Positions 1 to 7,800 of a stretch of DNA of 64,000 nt are shown piece after piece; the first letter of the stretch is position 1; the number at the start of each line of letters is the position of its first letter. The position numbers and the translations under genes are program-made. Source of the DNA: Roseomonas sp. E05 (GTDB lineage Bacteria > Pseudomonadota > Alphaproteobacteria > Acetobacterales > Acetobacteraceae). The DNA is taken from positions 1 to 64,000 of the forward strand of contig NZ_JASIRT010000024.1 of NCBI RefSeq assembly GCF_030063475.1. Reading direction: 5' to 3'. Below the pieces are notes generated by a model. That model worked only from the letters and a program-made list of their open reading frames with translations, had not been told where the DNA came from and did not search any database.

Positions 1-1
1 C

Positions 2-109
2 TTCCGGCGTCTCACCATCCGCTATGAGCAACGGGTCGACATCCATCTGGCCTTCACCACACTCGCCTGCGCCCTCGTCTGCCTCAATCAAATCCGAAGG
101 TTCTGTTAG
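2..109 (+). pseudogene. IS5-family transposase, C-terminal end only
   Basis: The first 35 codons of the window read as the C-terminus of an IS5-type transposase: the segment DIHLAFTTLACALVCLNQI followed by RRFC and a TAG stop at 107-109 is the usual end of this family. The rest lies outside the window, so whether the element is complete cannot be judged. It marks a mobile-element boundary just upstream of the MocR/PaiB pair. The family call rests on remembered similarity of the C-terminal motif. Confidence 0.7.
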
Positions 110-202
110 ACGTTCTAAGGCCGATCGAGTATCAGGCTCACTGGCTGTCCTGGGCCGCGCATTGCGCGTCGAAACGGCTGCTGGAGGCGCGATCGCCTTG
201 GT

Positions 203-1726
203 TCACCCCTGTTGACGCGAGCGGATCACTGCGGTCAACAACTCGATCCCCCGCTCGATGCTGGCTGCATCGAGCGCACCGTAGCCGAGGATCAGACCGG
301 CGCAGTCTCGATACGGGACAGACCCGGCGCGGTCGCATAGCGGGCTGATCGGATAAATGCCGAGACCGGCGCTGGCTGCCTGCGAGACGAACTCCTCTTC
401 CGCTGCGCGGGGAATGTCGTTCAACCACGCCACGACGTGCAGCCCGGCATCGGCGCCGACCACCGTCACCGCGTCGCCGAGTTTGGCCGACAGCGCCGCC
501 AGAAGGGCCGAACGCCGCTTGCCGTTCTGACGGCGAACGCGCCGGACATGCCGCTCGTAGGCGCCGCTTTCAATCAGGTCGGCCAGGGCTTCCTGTTCCA
601 AGCTGGGCGCGTGCCTGTCCGCCAGTCGCTTCGCCTGCGCGAAGGCATTTGACAGCGCCACCGGAACCACGAGGTACCCGAGGCGCAGGGTTGGCGAGAG
701 CGTCTTGGAGACCGTGCCGAGATAGATGACCCGGCCCGCGTCATCCATGGCCTGCACGGTTGGGATCGGGGCGATGTCGTAGCGGTACTCGCTGTCGTAG
801 TCGTCCTCGATCACATGGGCACCCTCATGCCGCGCCCAGGCAAGGAGTTCTCGCCGACGGCCGACCGACATGACCCCGCCGAGCGGAAACTGGTGCGACG
901 GCGTGGCATAGGCCAGCCGTGCCGGAGGCAGTCCCTGTGTCCGCATGCCTTCCTGGTCGACCGCGACAGGCACCACCTCCGCCCCGGCGGCCAGGAACAC
1001 CTGGCGCGCGAGGTTGTAGCCCGGGTTCTCCATCAGAGCTCGATCGCCCGGGTTGAGCAGCAGCCGCGCGCAGAGGTCGAGGCCCTGCTGCGAGCCGTTG
1101 ACCACGATGATCTGCTTCGGATCGCAGCGCACCCCACGCGCCCGCCACAGGTAGCCCTGCAAGGCAGCCCGGAGGCTGGGTGAGCCGCCGGGATCCTCAT
1201 AGCGGAGGCGCGGCTTCCGGCGCAGGACCGCGCCGGTGACGGCCTTCCTCCAGGCGAGCATGGGGAAATCGTCGGCCGCCAAGTCACCGTAGCGGAAATC
1301 CACCACCAGCCGCGCCGGGCCGACAACGGATGGAAGCGGAAAGCTTGCCAGCCTCTGTCCGAACGCCGACAGCCGGTCGGGACCTGTGGGCATGGTAGGC
1401 TGTCCCGGGCAGGCGGAAAACTGGCCTAACCCTTTCGCGACCTGCGTCCGGGCGCCCTGCCGTGTCACCAGGTACCCTTCCGCGATGAGTTGCTCATAGG
1501 CTGCGGTCGCCGTTGTCCGCGAGACGCCCCATTCCGCGGCCAGCGACCGGGTGGAGGGCAGCCGGGCACTGGGGCCGAGCAGGCCGGAGGTGATCTGGGT
1601 CTTGATTGCCTCGCAGAGCCTCTGGGTAACCCGTTCGGGTGCAGGAGCTTCCGGCTTCATGGGAACGAACTGGCCCAATCCAATTGGAGAGAACTGGACA
1701 TTCCTTGTGGGCCATTGCTCGGGCAT
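203..1726 (-). CDS. MocR-family (PdxR-like) PLP-dependent transcriptional regulator
   Basis: 507 aa, usual length for MocR/PdxR regulators. An N-terminal GntR-type winged helix (about residues 25-95, with the segments LPSTRSLAAEWGVSRTTATA and YEQLIAEGYLVTRQG) is followed by a class-I aminotransferase-like domain. The PLP region is visible: VIEDDYDSEYRYD and the lysine segment YLGTVSKTLSPTLRLGY. Such proteins bind PLP and control amine, vitamin B6 or amino-acid genes. It is divergent from the broken PaiB-like gene and the DapA-like/LysE genes, which it probably regulates (inference). An internal ATG at 1660 is an alternative start; the longer form is kept because no convincing ribosome-binding site separates them. 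Confidence 0.88.
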   Translation of the reverse strand: MPEQWPTRNVQFSPIGLGQFVPMKPEAPAPERVTQRLCEAIKTQITSGLLGPSARLPSTRSLAAEWGVSRTTATAAYEQLIAEGYLVTRQGARTQVAKGLGQFSACPGQPTMPTGPDRLSAFGQRLASFPLPSVVGPARLVVDFRYGDLAADDFPMLAWRKAVTGAVLRRKPRLRYEDPGGSPSLRAALQGYLWRARGVRCDPKQIIVVNGSQQGLDLCARLLLNPGDRALMENPGYNLARQVFLAAGAEVVPVAVDQEGMRTQGLPPARLAYATPSHQFPLGGVMSVGRRRELLAWARHEGAHVIEDDYDSEYRYDIAPIPTVQAMDDAGRVIYLGTVSKTLSPTLRLGYLVVPVALSNAFAQAKRLADRHAPSLEQEALADLIESGAYERHVRRVRRQNGKRRSALLAALSAKLGDAVTVVGADAGLHVVAWLNDIPRAAEEEFVSQAASAGLGIYPISPLCDRAGSVPYRDCAGLILGYGALDAASIERGIELLTAVIRSRQQG

Positions 1727-1754
1727 GGTCTAGCCCGACCTGGGAGCCGCACCG

Positions 1755-2374
1755 ATGTACGTCCCGCCTGCCTTACGTGAAGATGAAATCGCCGCCCCGC
1801 ATGGTGCGATGCAGGCCGCGCGCTTGGCGAACCTCGTCACCGCCACGGGCGGGGGGCCGGTCGCGACACCGCTGCCGCTCTTCCTTGCGCCGGACGAGGG
1901 GCCTTGTGGCACGCTGTATGGCCATCTGGCGCGGGCGAACACCCAGTGGAAGCTGCCGCCGGGCAAGGCCATGGCACTGTTCACGGGGCCGGACGCCTAT
2001 GTCAGCCAACCTAGTACCCGTCCAAGCTGGAGCACCAGAAGGTCGTGCCGACCTGGAACTACGTGGCCGTCCATGCCTACGGACCGGCCGAGTTCTTCGA
2101 GGATGCCGACCGCCTGCTCGACGTCGTCACCCGGCTGACGAACCTGCATGAACAATCCCGGGCCAAGCCCTGGGCCGTTACCGATGGGCCCGAAAGCTTC
2201 ATCCGCGCAACTCCAGGGGATCGTCGGCCTGCGGCTGCCGATCACGCGGCTGGAGGGCAAGCGCAAGATGAGCCTGAACCGCAGCGCCGAGGACCGGGCG
2301 GGTGTGGCGCCGGGCTCGCGGCGAGCCCGCAGGCTTCCGACCGCACCGTGGCGCCATTGATTCTGGTTGAGTGA
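1755..2374 (+). pseudogene. PaiB-like FMN-binding negative regulator, multiply frameshifted
   Basis: The product starts MYVPPALREDEIAAPHGAMQ and runs through LPLFLAPDEGPCGTLYGHLA, typical of the PaiB/YhdI FMN-binding family (about 205 aa). The frame breaks near 2005-2015, where an in-phase TAG at 2012-2014 also replaces the expected Trp before YPSKLEHQKVVPTWNYVAVH. It breaks again at 2203-2210, consistent with loss of two bases in a GCGC run before QLQGIVGLRLPITRLEGKRK, and near 2308-2313 before GLAASPQASDRTV. All segments are collinear, so this is one decayed gene. Its neighbour MocR and the downstream LysE gene remain open, so the lesion looks specific to it. Sequencing error cannot be excluded for any single break, but three breaks plus a stop favour real decay. 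Confidence 0.85.
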
Positions 2375-2387
2375 GCCCAGCCCCTAG

Positions 2388-3293
2388 ATGAGCCAAGCAA
2401 TGCCCGAGATGTTCCGCGGCCTTTCAGCCTTCCCCCTCACGCCTGCCGCCCCTGATGGCCGCATCGACACCGATGCTCTGGTGCGCCTAGTGCAGCGCTT
2501 GGCCGCAGCGGAGGTGGACTCCGTCGGCCTGCTGGGCAGCACCGGGACTTACGCCTATCTGACTCGCGCCGAGCGGCGCCGCGCCATCGAGGCCGCCTCA
2601 GGCTACTTGGGCGGGCGGGTTCCGCTAATCGTGGGCGTCGGTGCGCTCAGGACCGACGACGCGCAGGATCTGGCGCGGGATGCGGAAGCCGCTGGTGCCG
2701 ATGGCCTCCTCCTGGCCCCGGTTTCCTACACCCCACTCACCGAGGAGGAGGTCTTCCAGCACTTCGTCGCCGTCGCGGAAGCCACGCGGCTGCCCCTCTG
2801 TATCTACAACAACCCGGCGACGACCCACTTCACCTTTTCTGACGCCCTGGTGGCACGGCTGGCGGAGCTTCCCATCGTGGCCGCCGTGAAGAACCCGGCG
2901 CCTCCGGCCGCGGAAGCGCAGGGGCGGCACGAGGGGCTCCGCGCCAGGATCCCTGGCACCTTCGCCATCGGCTACAGCGGGGACTGGAATGCCGCGGCCG
3001 CCGTCCTGGCGGGTGGCGACGCCTGGTACAGCGTCGTCGGCGGGCTGCTGCCGGAGCCCACCCTGAAGCTCCTCCGCGCGGCTCAGGCGGGAGACGAGGG
3101 GGAAGTGGCGCGCTGGGAGGCCCGTTTTCAGCCGCTCTGGGACCTCTTCAAGGAGCTCAGCAGCCTCCGGGTTGTCTACGCGGCGGCGAGCCTGCTGAAT
3201 CTCACCCAGGCGCAACCACCGCGTCCCATCCTGCCTCTCGGAGACAGTGACCGGCAGCGCGTCGCCGCAGCGCTCCAGATGCTCGAGGGCTGA
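2388..3293 (+). CDS. Dihydrodipicolinate synthase/N-acetylneuraminate lyase family aldolase
   Basis: 301 aa, single (beta/alpha)8 barrel of the DapA superfamily. The substrate loop LLGSTGTYAYL (about 48-58), the tyrosine in CIYNNPATT (Y140) and the Schiff-base lysine in VAAVKNPAP (K168) are present, so it is probably an active class-I aldolase. The family includes many enzymes besides DapA, and the usual GTTGE loop is altered to GSTGT, so the substrate is not predictable. It is followed 58 bp later by a LysE exporter on the same strand, and the MocR regulator lies divergently upstream, suggesting amino-acid or keto-acid metabolism with export of a product. ATG 2400 is a possible alternative start. 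Confidence 0.85.
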   Translation: MSQAMPEMFRGLSAFPLTPAAPDGRIDTDALVRLVQRLAAAEVDSVGLLGSTGTYAYLTRAERRRAIEAASGYLGGRVPLIVGVGALRTDDAQDLARDAEAAGADGLLLAPVSYTPLTEEEVFQHFVAVAEATRLPLCIYNNPATTHFTFSDALVARLAELPIVAAVKNPAPPAAEAQGRHEGLRARIPGTFAIGYSGDWNAAAAVLAGGDAWYSVVGGLLPEPTLKLLRAAQAGDEGEVARWEARFQPLWDLFKELSSLRVVYAAASLLNLTQAQPPRPILPLGDSDRQRVAAALQMLEG

Positions 3294-3350
3294 GCGTGCG
3301 ATCCCAGCCCGCCGCCTCAATAACCTCGCTTCGGCGACGACCGGGAGTGC

Positions 3351-4007
3351 ATGAAAATGCCTGACTTGTCCCAACTGGCCCTGTACTTGGCGGCGGCCCT
3401 GTTGCTCGCCATCACACCTGGCCCGGGCATCTTCTATGTCGCGGCGAGAACCTTAGCGGGCGGGCGGGCGGAAGGTGTCGCCTCCAGCTTCGGCACTGGG
3501 CTGGGCGGCATGGTCCACGTGATGGCAGGCAGCCTGGGCGTCTCCGCCATCGTGCTCGCGAGCGCGGAGCTCTTCACCGCGTTGAAGCTGGTCGGCTCCG
3601 CCTACCTCGTCTGGATCGGCCTCCGCACGATCCAGGCCGCCCGCCGCGAAGGACTGGCGGCCCTGAGCGGCGCCCCCGCCGCACCGCCGGTCGGGCCGCG
3701 TCGCGCCTTCCGGGAGGGTGTGCTGGTCGAGGCGCTGAACCCGAAGACGGCGGCCTTCTTCCTGGCCTTCGTGCCGCAGTTCGTCGACCCGCACCAGGGC
3801 AGCGTCGCCTTGCAGTTCGTGGTACTCGGCTTCGTGTCGGTCGCGCTCAACACCCTGGCCGACACTGTGGTGGCCTTCGCGGCGGGCGGCATTCGGCAAG
3901 GCGCCGCGGCACGCCCCACCCTGGTTCGCCGCCTGCGCGAGGGCTCGGGCGCTGGGATGATCGCCCTCGGCATCGGTTTGGCCTTGGCAAAGCGTCCCGC
4001 CACCTGA
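3351..4007 (+). CDS. LysE/RhtB family amino-acid exporter
   Basis: 218 aa, normal length for LysE-type translocators, with about six hydrophobic helices. The signature near the N-terminus, LLLAITPGPGIFYVAARTLA, followed by GLGGMVHVMAGSLGVSAIV, and the segment EALNPKTAAFFLAFVPQFV are characteristic. These inner-membrane proteins export amino acids or related metabolites such as homoserine, threonine or lysine; the substrate cannot be read from sequence. It follows the DapA-like aldolase and may share its transcript and MocR control (inference). Confidence 0.9.
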   Translation: MKMPDLSQLALYLAAALLLAITPGPGIFYVAARTLAGGRAEGVASSFGTGLGGMVHVMAGSLGVSAIVLASAELFTALKLVGSAYLVWIGLRTIQAARREGLAALSGAPAAPPVGPRRAFREGVLVEALNPKTAAFFLAFVPQFVDPHQGSVALQFVVLGFVSVALNTLADTVVAFAAGGIRQGAAARPTLVRRLREGSGAGMIALGIGLALAKRPAT

Positions 4008-4178
4008 CCATCGGATAAGGCTGCTTGCCGGTCTGTCTATGTCCGCTTGTCGGGATGCCACCAAGCCGTTTCGATGGCCGCAACGGGCGCCAAGCTGACC
4101 CCGCGTCTGCGGCCCGCAGGCGGACCATCCGGACGGCCGGGAAAACCGCTTCTTTCGACGGCCTGTTGCGATGTCTAG

Positions 4179-4203
4179 GCACGCTAAGTCTGGCTTAGCG
4201 TGC
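4179..4203. repeat. Perfect 10-bp inverted repeat
   Basis: GCACGCTAAG at 4179-4188, a 5-base spacer TCTGG, and CTTAGCGTGC at 4194-4203 form a perfect palindromic hairpin. It lies between the chromosomal-type lysE gene and the plasmid-type gene block, with no T-run after it, so it is not a standard terminator. It could be a recombination or operator site; its CTAAG/CTTAG core recurs in the palindrome before the Phd/VapC pair. Confidence 0.6.
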
Positions 4204-4273
4204 GTGCGACGGCGCGGCCGGCGGGTTGCCGCAATGAGCGGGCCTGGAGATGCCTGGGCTGTCAGCCCGCTGG

Positions 4274-4492
4274 CTAATGCACCGGCTCGGCAACGGTCGG
4301 CTTGTCGCCACAGCGCGAGCAGCGCAGCCGCTCAATCACCCGTCGGATCGGCGTCACGCTGGACACTCGGTGCCGGACGGTCAGTGCGCCAATCCGCGGC
4401 TTGGTGCTGCGCCCGCAGCTGCACACCACGTGCAGCCGCAGCCCGGCCAGCAGGAAGACCGGGTCCGCAGGGTTTGACCGGCTGTCGTTCAT
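4274..4492 (-). CDS. Small zinc-ribbon-like protein
   Basis: 72 aa. The cysteines sit in a C-x-C arrangement (VVCSCG, about residue 23-26) and a C-terminal CSRCG knuckle inside RRVIERLRCSRCGDK, as in a single zinc ribbon. Function is unknown; similar small proteins are common in alphaproteobacterial accessory DNA (recollection, unverified). It begins 9 bp after the stop of the 113-aa gene upstream on the same strand, so the two probably form an operon with the helix-turn-helix gene before them. Confidence 0.55.
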   Translation of the reverse strand: MNDSRSNPADPVFLLAGLRLHVVCSCGRSTKPRIGALTVRHRVSSVTPIRRVIERLRCSRCGDKPTVAEPVH

Positions 4493-4501
4493 CGCTGCCG
4501 C

Positions 4502-4843
4502 TCAGGCCAGCTGCAGCCGTGCTGCCGCCAAGGCATCGCGCGCCGCCTGCAGCGCGGCCAGAGACCTCTGCGCTTGGCGCTGACCGGCCGCATCGTTGCG
4601 GTCCAGGTCGTCGATCTGCTCCTGGGCGGCATCCACGCCCTCGGTCAGCGCCGCGTGGAGGTCCGTGACACGCTCGTGGAGCAACGCGCGCTCGGCGGGC
4701 GGCGTGTCCGTCAGCCAGTCCGTGACCATGGCCTCCACAGCACGGCGGACACGGCTAGGATCGGCGGCACGCTGCGCCAGTTCGGCCAGGTGTTGCAGGG
4801 CGCAGGTCACGGGGGCAGGCGGGCGCGGGGGTCTCTTCGCCAT
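4502..4843 (-). CDS. Hypothetical protein, helical, Ala/Gln-rich
   Basis: 113 aa from ATG 4843, chosen because GGAGA lies just upstream; an upstream ATG at 4891 would add 16 residues. The body is almost entirely predicted helix, with a likely coiled coil in the second half (VTDLHAALTEGVDAAQEQID then a run of Ala/Gln/Leu/Arg). No catalytic motif or membrane segment is visible and I do not recognise the family. It lies between the helix-turn-helix gene and the zinc-ribbon gene, all on the minus strand, and may belong to a plasmid-maintenance operon (inference). Confidence 0.55.
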   Translation of the reverse strand: MAKRPPRPPAPVTCALQHLAELAQRAADPSRVRRAVEAMVTDWLTDTPPAERALLHERVTDLHAALTEGVDAAQEQIDDLDRNDAAGQRQAQRSLAALQAARDALAAARLQLA

Positions 4844-4907
4844 CGGGGTCTCCAATGGCAGAGAGGTAAGTTCGGAACAGAAGAAGAACAAGTGTGGCTA
4901 TTGCTGA

Positions 4908-5471
4908 CTAGGTCGCCTCCCCTCCCCCAGCCAGTCCCCATTTCACCAGCAGGGCCTGCCGCTCAGCCTCCGTGATTGGCGGTGGTGCGGACCATTCGGC
5001 TTCCTCCTGAGCCTTGTTTTCAGAGTCGGATTCTAAGGCTTGCCGGTTTCCGGTATCGCTTGCCCAGGTGGTGGGCGGCCGAAACAGGTAGGCGTTGGTG
5101 GCCTGCACCCACCGCCGCCCCTGGGCGGCGCCCCGCTGGACGCGCAGCAAGCAGCCGAGCGCCTCCAGGCGGTCCAGGGCGCTCTGCACGGTGGAGCGCG
5201 CCAGCCGCGCCTCCTGGGCGATCTGCGCCAGCGCCGGATCGCAGGCCCCTGCCCTCCCCCAGCCGCGGTAGAGCAGCGTCCAGAGCACGCGCAGGCCCGT
5301 CTCGCGCAGCGCGCCGCCGTGCCGGCCGGAGCCGGGGCAATGGGTGGCACGCTCGTAGCGGCGAGCGGCATCCATGATCCGCAGGCGGTCGGCATGGCCG
5401 AGCCGCTGGCGCTGCCACGCGGCCACGGGGACGGAGCCGCGCCGTGGAGGGCGTGGGTGAAAGAGAGGCAT
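4908..5471 (-). CDS. Winged helix-turn-helix protein, plasmid-type
   Basis: 187 aa. A central winged helix-turn-helix runs from about residue 60 to 125: LAQIAQEARLARSTVQSALD is the recognition-helix region and LEALGCLLRVQRGAAQGRRW the wing. The N-terminus is basic and the C-terminus acidic and disordered-looking. Proteins of this layout occur on alphaproteobacterial plasmids, where they are annotated as helix-turn-helix or replication-associated proteins; a role in replication control or gene regulation is inference. It heads a likely operon with the 113-aa and zinc-ribbon genes and lies 270 bp from the partition module. Confidence 0.65.
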   Translation of the reverse strand: MPLFHPRPPRRGSVPVAAWQRQRLGHADRLRIMDAARRYERATHCPGSGRHGGALRETGLRVLWTLLYRGWGRAGACDPALAQIAQEARLARSTVQSALDRLEALGCLLRVQRGAAQGRRWVQATNAYLFRPPTTWASDTGNRQALESDSENKAQEEAEWSAPPPITEAERQALLVKWGLAGGGEAT

Positions 5472-5723
5472 GGCTCACCGCCAGCCGTCAGCAGGGCGCA
5501 GATTCCCCTCGTCGCAAGAAGCCTTGCGATTTCGCGGGCGCGTGCTTACCTTTGGAGTGCAACGTCGTTCGGGCGCCGCACGCGCTACGGACTATGAGGG
5601 GGTCGGTTCTGGTGGTTCGCTGCCTTGGCCGGCCCTTTCTGATTCTCGGCCGGCGGGATTGCGCGGCCGGGGGTAATGATTCCCGTCCCGCGCTTTCGTG
5701 ACAAGTCCTTAGTTTTCAGTAGG

Positions 5724-5747
5724 CTAGATCTCTAGCTAGATAGCTAG
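5724..5747. repeat. TAGCTAG-type palindromic repeat, 3' side of partition operon
   Basis: CTAGATCTCTAGCTAGATAG continuing to CTAG at 5747 is built from overlapping CTAG/TAGCTA units. The same word family recurs upstream of parA at 6694-6796 and again at 7624-7660. This copy overlaps the last codons and stop of the ribbon-helix-helix gene. Sites of this kind near a ParA/ribbon-helix-helix pair are candidate centromere or operator sites; binding is not demonstrated here. Confidence 0.6.
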
Positions 5748-6031
5748 TCGCTCGGTAGATCCAGCGCCTTTAGCTGCTGCCGGACCCAAGCGCGAAGGGC
5801 TTCCTCCACAATGTCCTGTTTTTCCCGGTTAAGCTGCCGATGCAGGTACTCGATCTGAATGGACAGGCGCTCTGGCAGCTTAGTGTTGAGCTGGACGCGC
5901 AGATCGTCCCGGACGCGCGGATCCTGCCAGGGCAGGGTAGGCTTTTGAGACTCCGGCGCCGCTGTGGCGCCGGCGATGAATTCCTCCGGGCTGACCGGCG
6001 GCTGCCGACGGCCAGGCATCTTGATCGCCAC
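5744..6031 (-). CDS. Ribbon-helix-helix partition/regulatory protein (ParG-like)
   Basis: 95 aa from GTG 6031, chosen because GGAG stands 7 bases before it, inside the end of parA; ATG 6019 would give 91 aa. The C-terminal half, including DDLRVQLNTKLPERLSIQIE and KQDIVEEALRAWVRQQLKAL, fits the ribbon-helix-helix fold (beta strand then two helices); the N-terminal 40 residues look flexible, as in ParG-type proteins. It starts 2 bases after the parA stop, so the genes are coupled. In such type Ib partition systems the small protein binds centromere/operator repeats and recruits ParA. The TAGCTA repeats on both sides are the obvious candidate sites. Confidence 0.72.
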   Translation of the reverse strand: MAIKMPGRRQPPVSPEEFIAGATAAPESQKPTLPWQDPRVRDDLRVQLNTKLPERLSIQIEYLHRQLNREKQDIVEEALRAWVRQQLKALDLPSD

Positions 6032-6033
6032 GG

Positions 6034-6678
6034 TTAGGCTCCAAACAGCTCGTTGTGAAGGAAAGCAATCTCCGAGCATGCCTTGGAGTCCCGGCGCGGC
6101 ATCTCGTCCACTGTCAATCCCTCGCCCGCTGAATGATTGAAGGCAGCCCGGAACACGGTCATGCAGTTGAGCAGCCGGAAGCGGGGCATTTCGGCCAGGA
6201 TCTCGGTCGCCTCTCGGCGGGCGCGATCCACGGCAGAAGGCGGCACCTGGGACAGCGCTACCACGGCCTGGAGGTTATCATTGAACCCTTCGGCCAGAGC
6301 CACGACTTCCTGCATCTTGAGCAGAGTCCAGAAGTCGAAGCTGCCGGGGCGCAGAGGCATCAAGAGTGTATCGGCCGCTAGCATGGCGGAGCGGAACTCC
6401 TGGCTGTCTGCGCCGCCTGTGTCTACCACTACGTCATCATAGTGGCGGGCCAGTTCCCGCAACTCGACGTGGACCTTGCCGCCGCGCAGGCTGACGCACG
6501 GAAGCTGCGGCACTTCCGGGTGCTCCTTACGTGCGTCGCTCCATGTCGAAGCGGTCCCCTGACTGTCGGCGTCCACCAACACCACCGTATGACCGGCGGT
6601 CTTCCTGGCAACAGCCATGTGCGTGGCGAGCGTGGTCTTGCCGACGCCGCCCTTTTCTCCCCCGACCATCACTATCAA
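6034..6678 (-). CDS. parA: ParA-type partition ATPase
   Basis: 214 aa, the short form lacking an N-terminal helix-turn-helix. It begins MIVMVGGEKGGVGKTTLATH, a deviant Walker A (KGGVGKTT) of the MinD/ParA family; the Walker A' segment VVLVDADSQGTASTW and the Walker B region YDDVVVDTGGADSQE follow. TTG at 6676-6678 is the probable start, eight bases after GGGAGGG. ParA drives ATP-dependent positioning of plasmid DNA. Repeats upstream (6694-6796) overlap its promoter region and could serve both autoregulation and segregation. The coupled ribbon-helix-helix gene follows immediately. Confidence 0.88.
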   Translation of the reverse strand: MIVMVGGEKGGVGKTTLATHMAVARKTAGHTVVLVDADSQGTASTWSDARKEHPEVPQLPCVSLRGGKVHVELRELARHYDDVVVDTGGADSQEFRSAMLAADTLLMPLRPGSFDFWTLLKMQEVVALAEGFNDNLQAVVALSQVPPSAVDRARREATEILAEMPRFRLLNCMTVFRAAFNHSAGEGLTVDEMPRRDSKACSEIAFLHNELFGA

Positions 6679-6693
6679 TGACTTACCCTCCCA

Positions 6694-6796
6694 GATAGCT
6701 AGCTAGTTAGAGCGTACGCGCAGTCTGAACGGCCGTCTAGCTATCTAGCTAGTTTGCTTAGCAAGTAGCTAAGTATCTAGCTAGATAGCTATCTAG
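6694..6796. repeat. Array of TAGCTATCTAGCTAG-like repeats upstream of parA
   Basis: Three clusters are visible: AGATAGCTAGCTAGTTAG (6694-6711), TCTAGCTATCTAGCTAG (6736-6752) and a longer run from GCTTAGCAAGTAGCTAAG (6757-6774) into TATCTAGCTAGATAGCTATC (from 6774). Every unit is palindromic around CTAG or TAGCTA. The position between parA and the decayed IS5 copy fits a parS/operator array for the ribbon-helix-helix protein. An iteron-type replication origin is the alternative. Confidence 0.75.
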
Positions 6797-6884
6797 GCGT
6801 GCGGGCAAACTGGTGCAGGAGGGCTTTCCTCCTGGACTGGAGCGTAATTCCACATTGATGCTGGGCGGGGAGAACAGCATTGGT

Positions 6885-7607
6885 TCGCGAGCACTTGCGG
6901 ACAAGGCGTGGGCATCCTTTGAGCCTTTCGTGGCGCCGGCCAGCCCGCGACCACCGGCGCGTGCCGGACGCCATCTTCTGGATTGCCTAACCGGGCGCGC
7001 CGGGACGTGGCCTATCCGCCGAGCTGGGAAACTGGAGCTCGATGTTCCGTCAGTTCCGGCGCTGGGCTGCCTTGGCACTGTAGGACGTCATGCTGGAAGC
7101 CTTCCAATAGCGGCGGCGAGGCCGACCTATTGCAGATGATCGACAGGACCATCATCCGGGCGCACCACGGCGCCGCCAGTGGAAAGGGGAACCCACCGCC
7201 ATGGTCTCGGCCGCTCGCACGGTGGCTTCATGAGCAAGCGCCAGATCCGCGGTAACGCGCGTGGCTGCCTGCTCCCTCCACCCAAGTGCCGGGCAGGAGG
7301 CTGACTGCTCGAGCTAGGAGGCGCTGATGGAGAACCGCGACAGCGATCCCGCCATTATGCTCGGCGGCGAGGGCTGCAACGGCGACCCGGTCCGGCAGGA
7401 TCTGCGCAACTGAGCGCCCTGCCGGAGATCCCGACCAAGCGCAGCCGCCATACCCAGCATAGTCTCAACCGACCGCTCCAAGTGCTCCGTAACCGCATCG
7501 AGAGGTTCATCAACCGCCGGAATAACAACCGCCGCAGTGCGACCTGCTACGGCCAGACAGCCAACGGTTTCCTCGGCTTCGCCGTCCTGCCCTCAATCCA
7601 GTTATGA
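6885..7607 (+). pseudogene. IS5-family transposase remnant with frameshifts and stops
   Basis: Collinear pieces of one IS5-type transposase can be read in changing frames: ALADKAWASFEPFV (from 6891), DHRRVPDAIFWIA then a stop, LSAELGNWSSMFRQFRRWAA with another stop before DVMLEAF, GGEADLLQMIDRTIIRAHHG, GLGRSHGGF, EALMENRDSDPAIMLGG and GDPVRQDLRN, and finally NRIERFINRRNNNRRSATCY ending with a TGA at 7605-7607. It is clearly dead. It sits between two arrays of the same TAGCTA repeats, so the element probably inserted into an originally continuous array. Terminal inverted repeats and target duplication could not be recognised. Confidence 0.85.
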
Positions 7608-7623
7608 GCCAAGTTTATACATA

Positions 7624-7660
7624 CTATCTAGCTAGTTAGCTATCTAGCTAGATAGCTAAC
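7624..7660. repeat. TAGCTAG-like repeat cluster beyond the IS5 remnant
   Basis: CTATCTAGCTAGTTAGCTAT at 7624-7643 continues with CTAGCTAGATAGCTAAC. The motif is the same as at 6694-6796, about 830 bp away across the dead IS5 copy. It is most simply explained as the displaced part of the parA-proximal array. Confidence 0.7.
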
Positions 7661-7800
7661 TTTGTGAGTCCTCCCACCACCAGGGTACTACAATGCTCTC
7701 TCAGAAAAGGGTGAGCTGCACGGCAAGTGTCAACTACGAAGAGGGAGGGGTAGGGCAGCCACATGATGCAGCCGCTCTGCCTGCATGGCGTGCGGGAGCA

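Noticed and set aside
5724-7660. Reading the TAGCTA arrays as CRISPR or as simple low-complexity sequence
   Set aside because: The units are palindromic, irregularly spaced and lack unique spacers, and they are concentrated at the partition genes.
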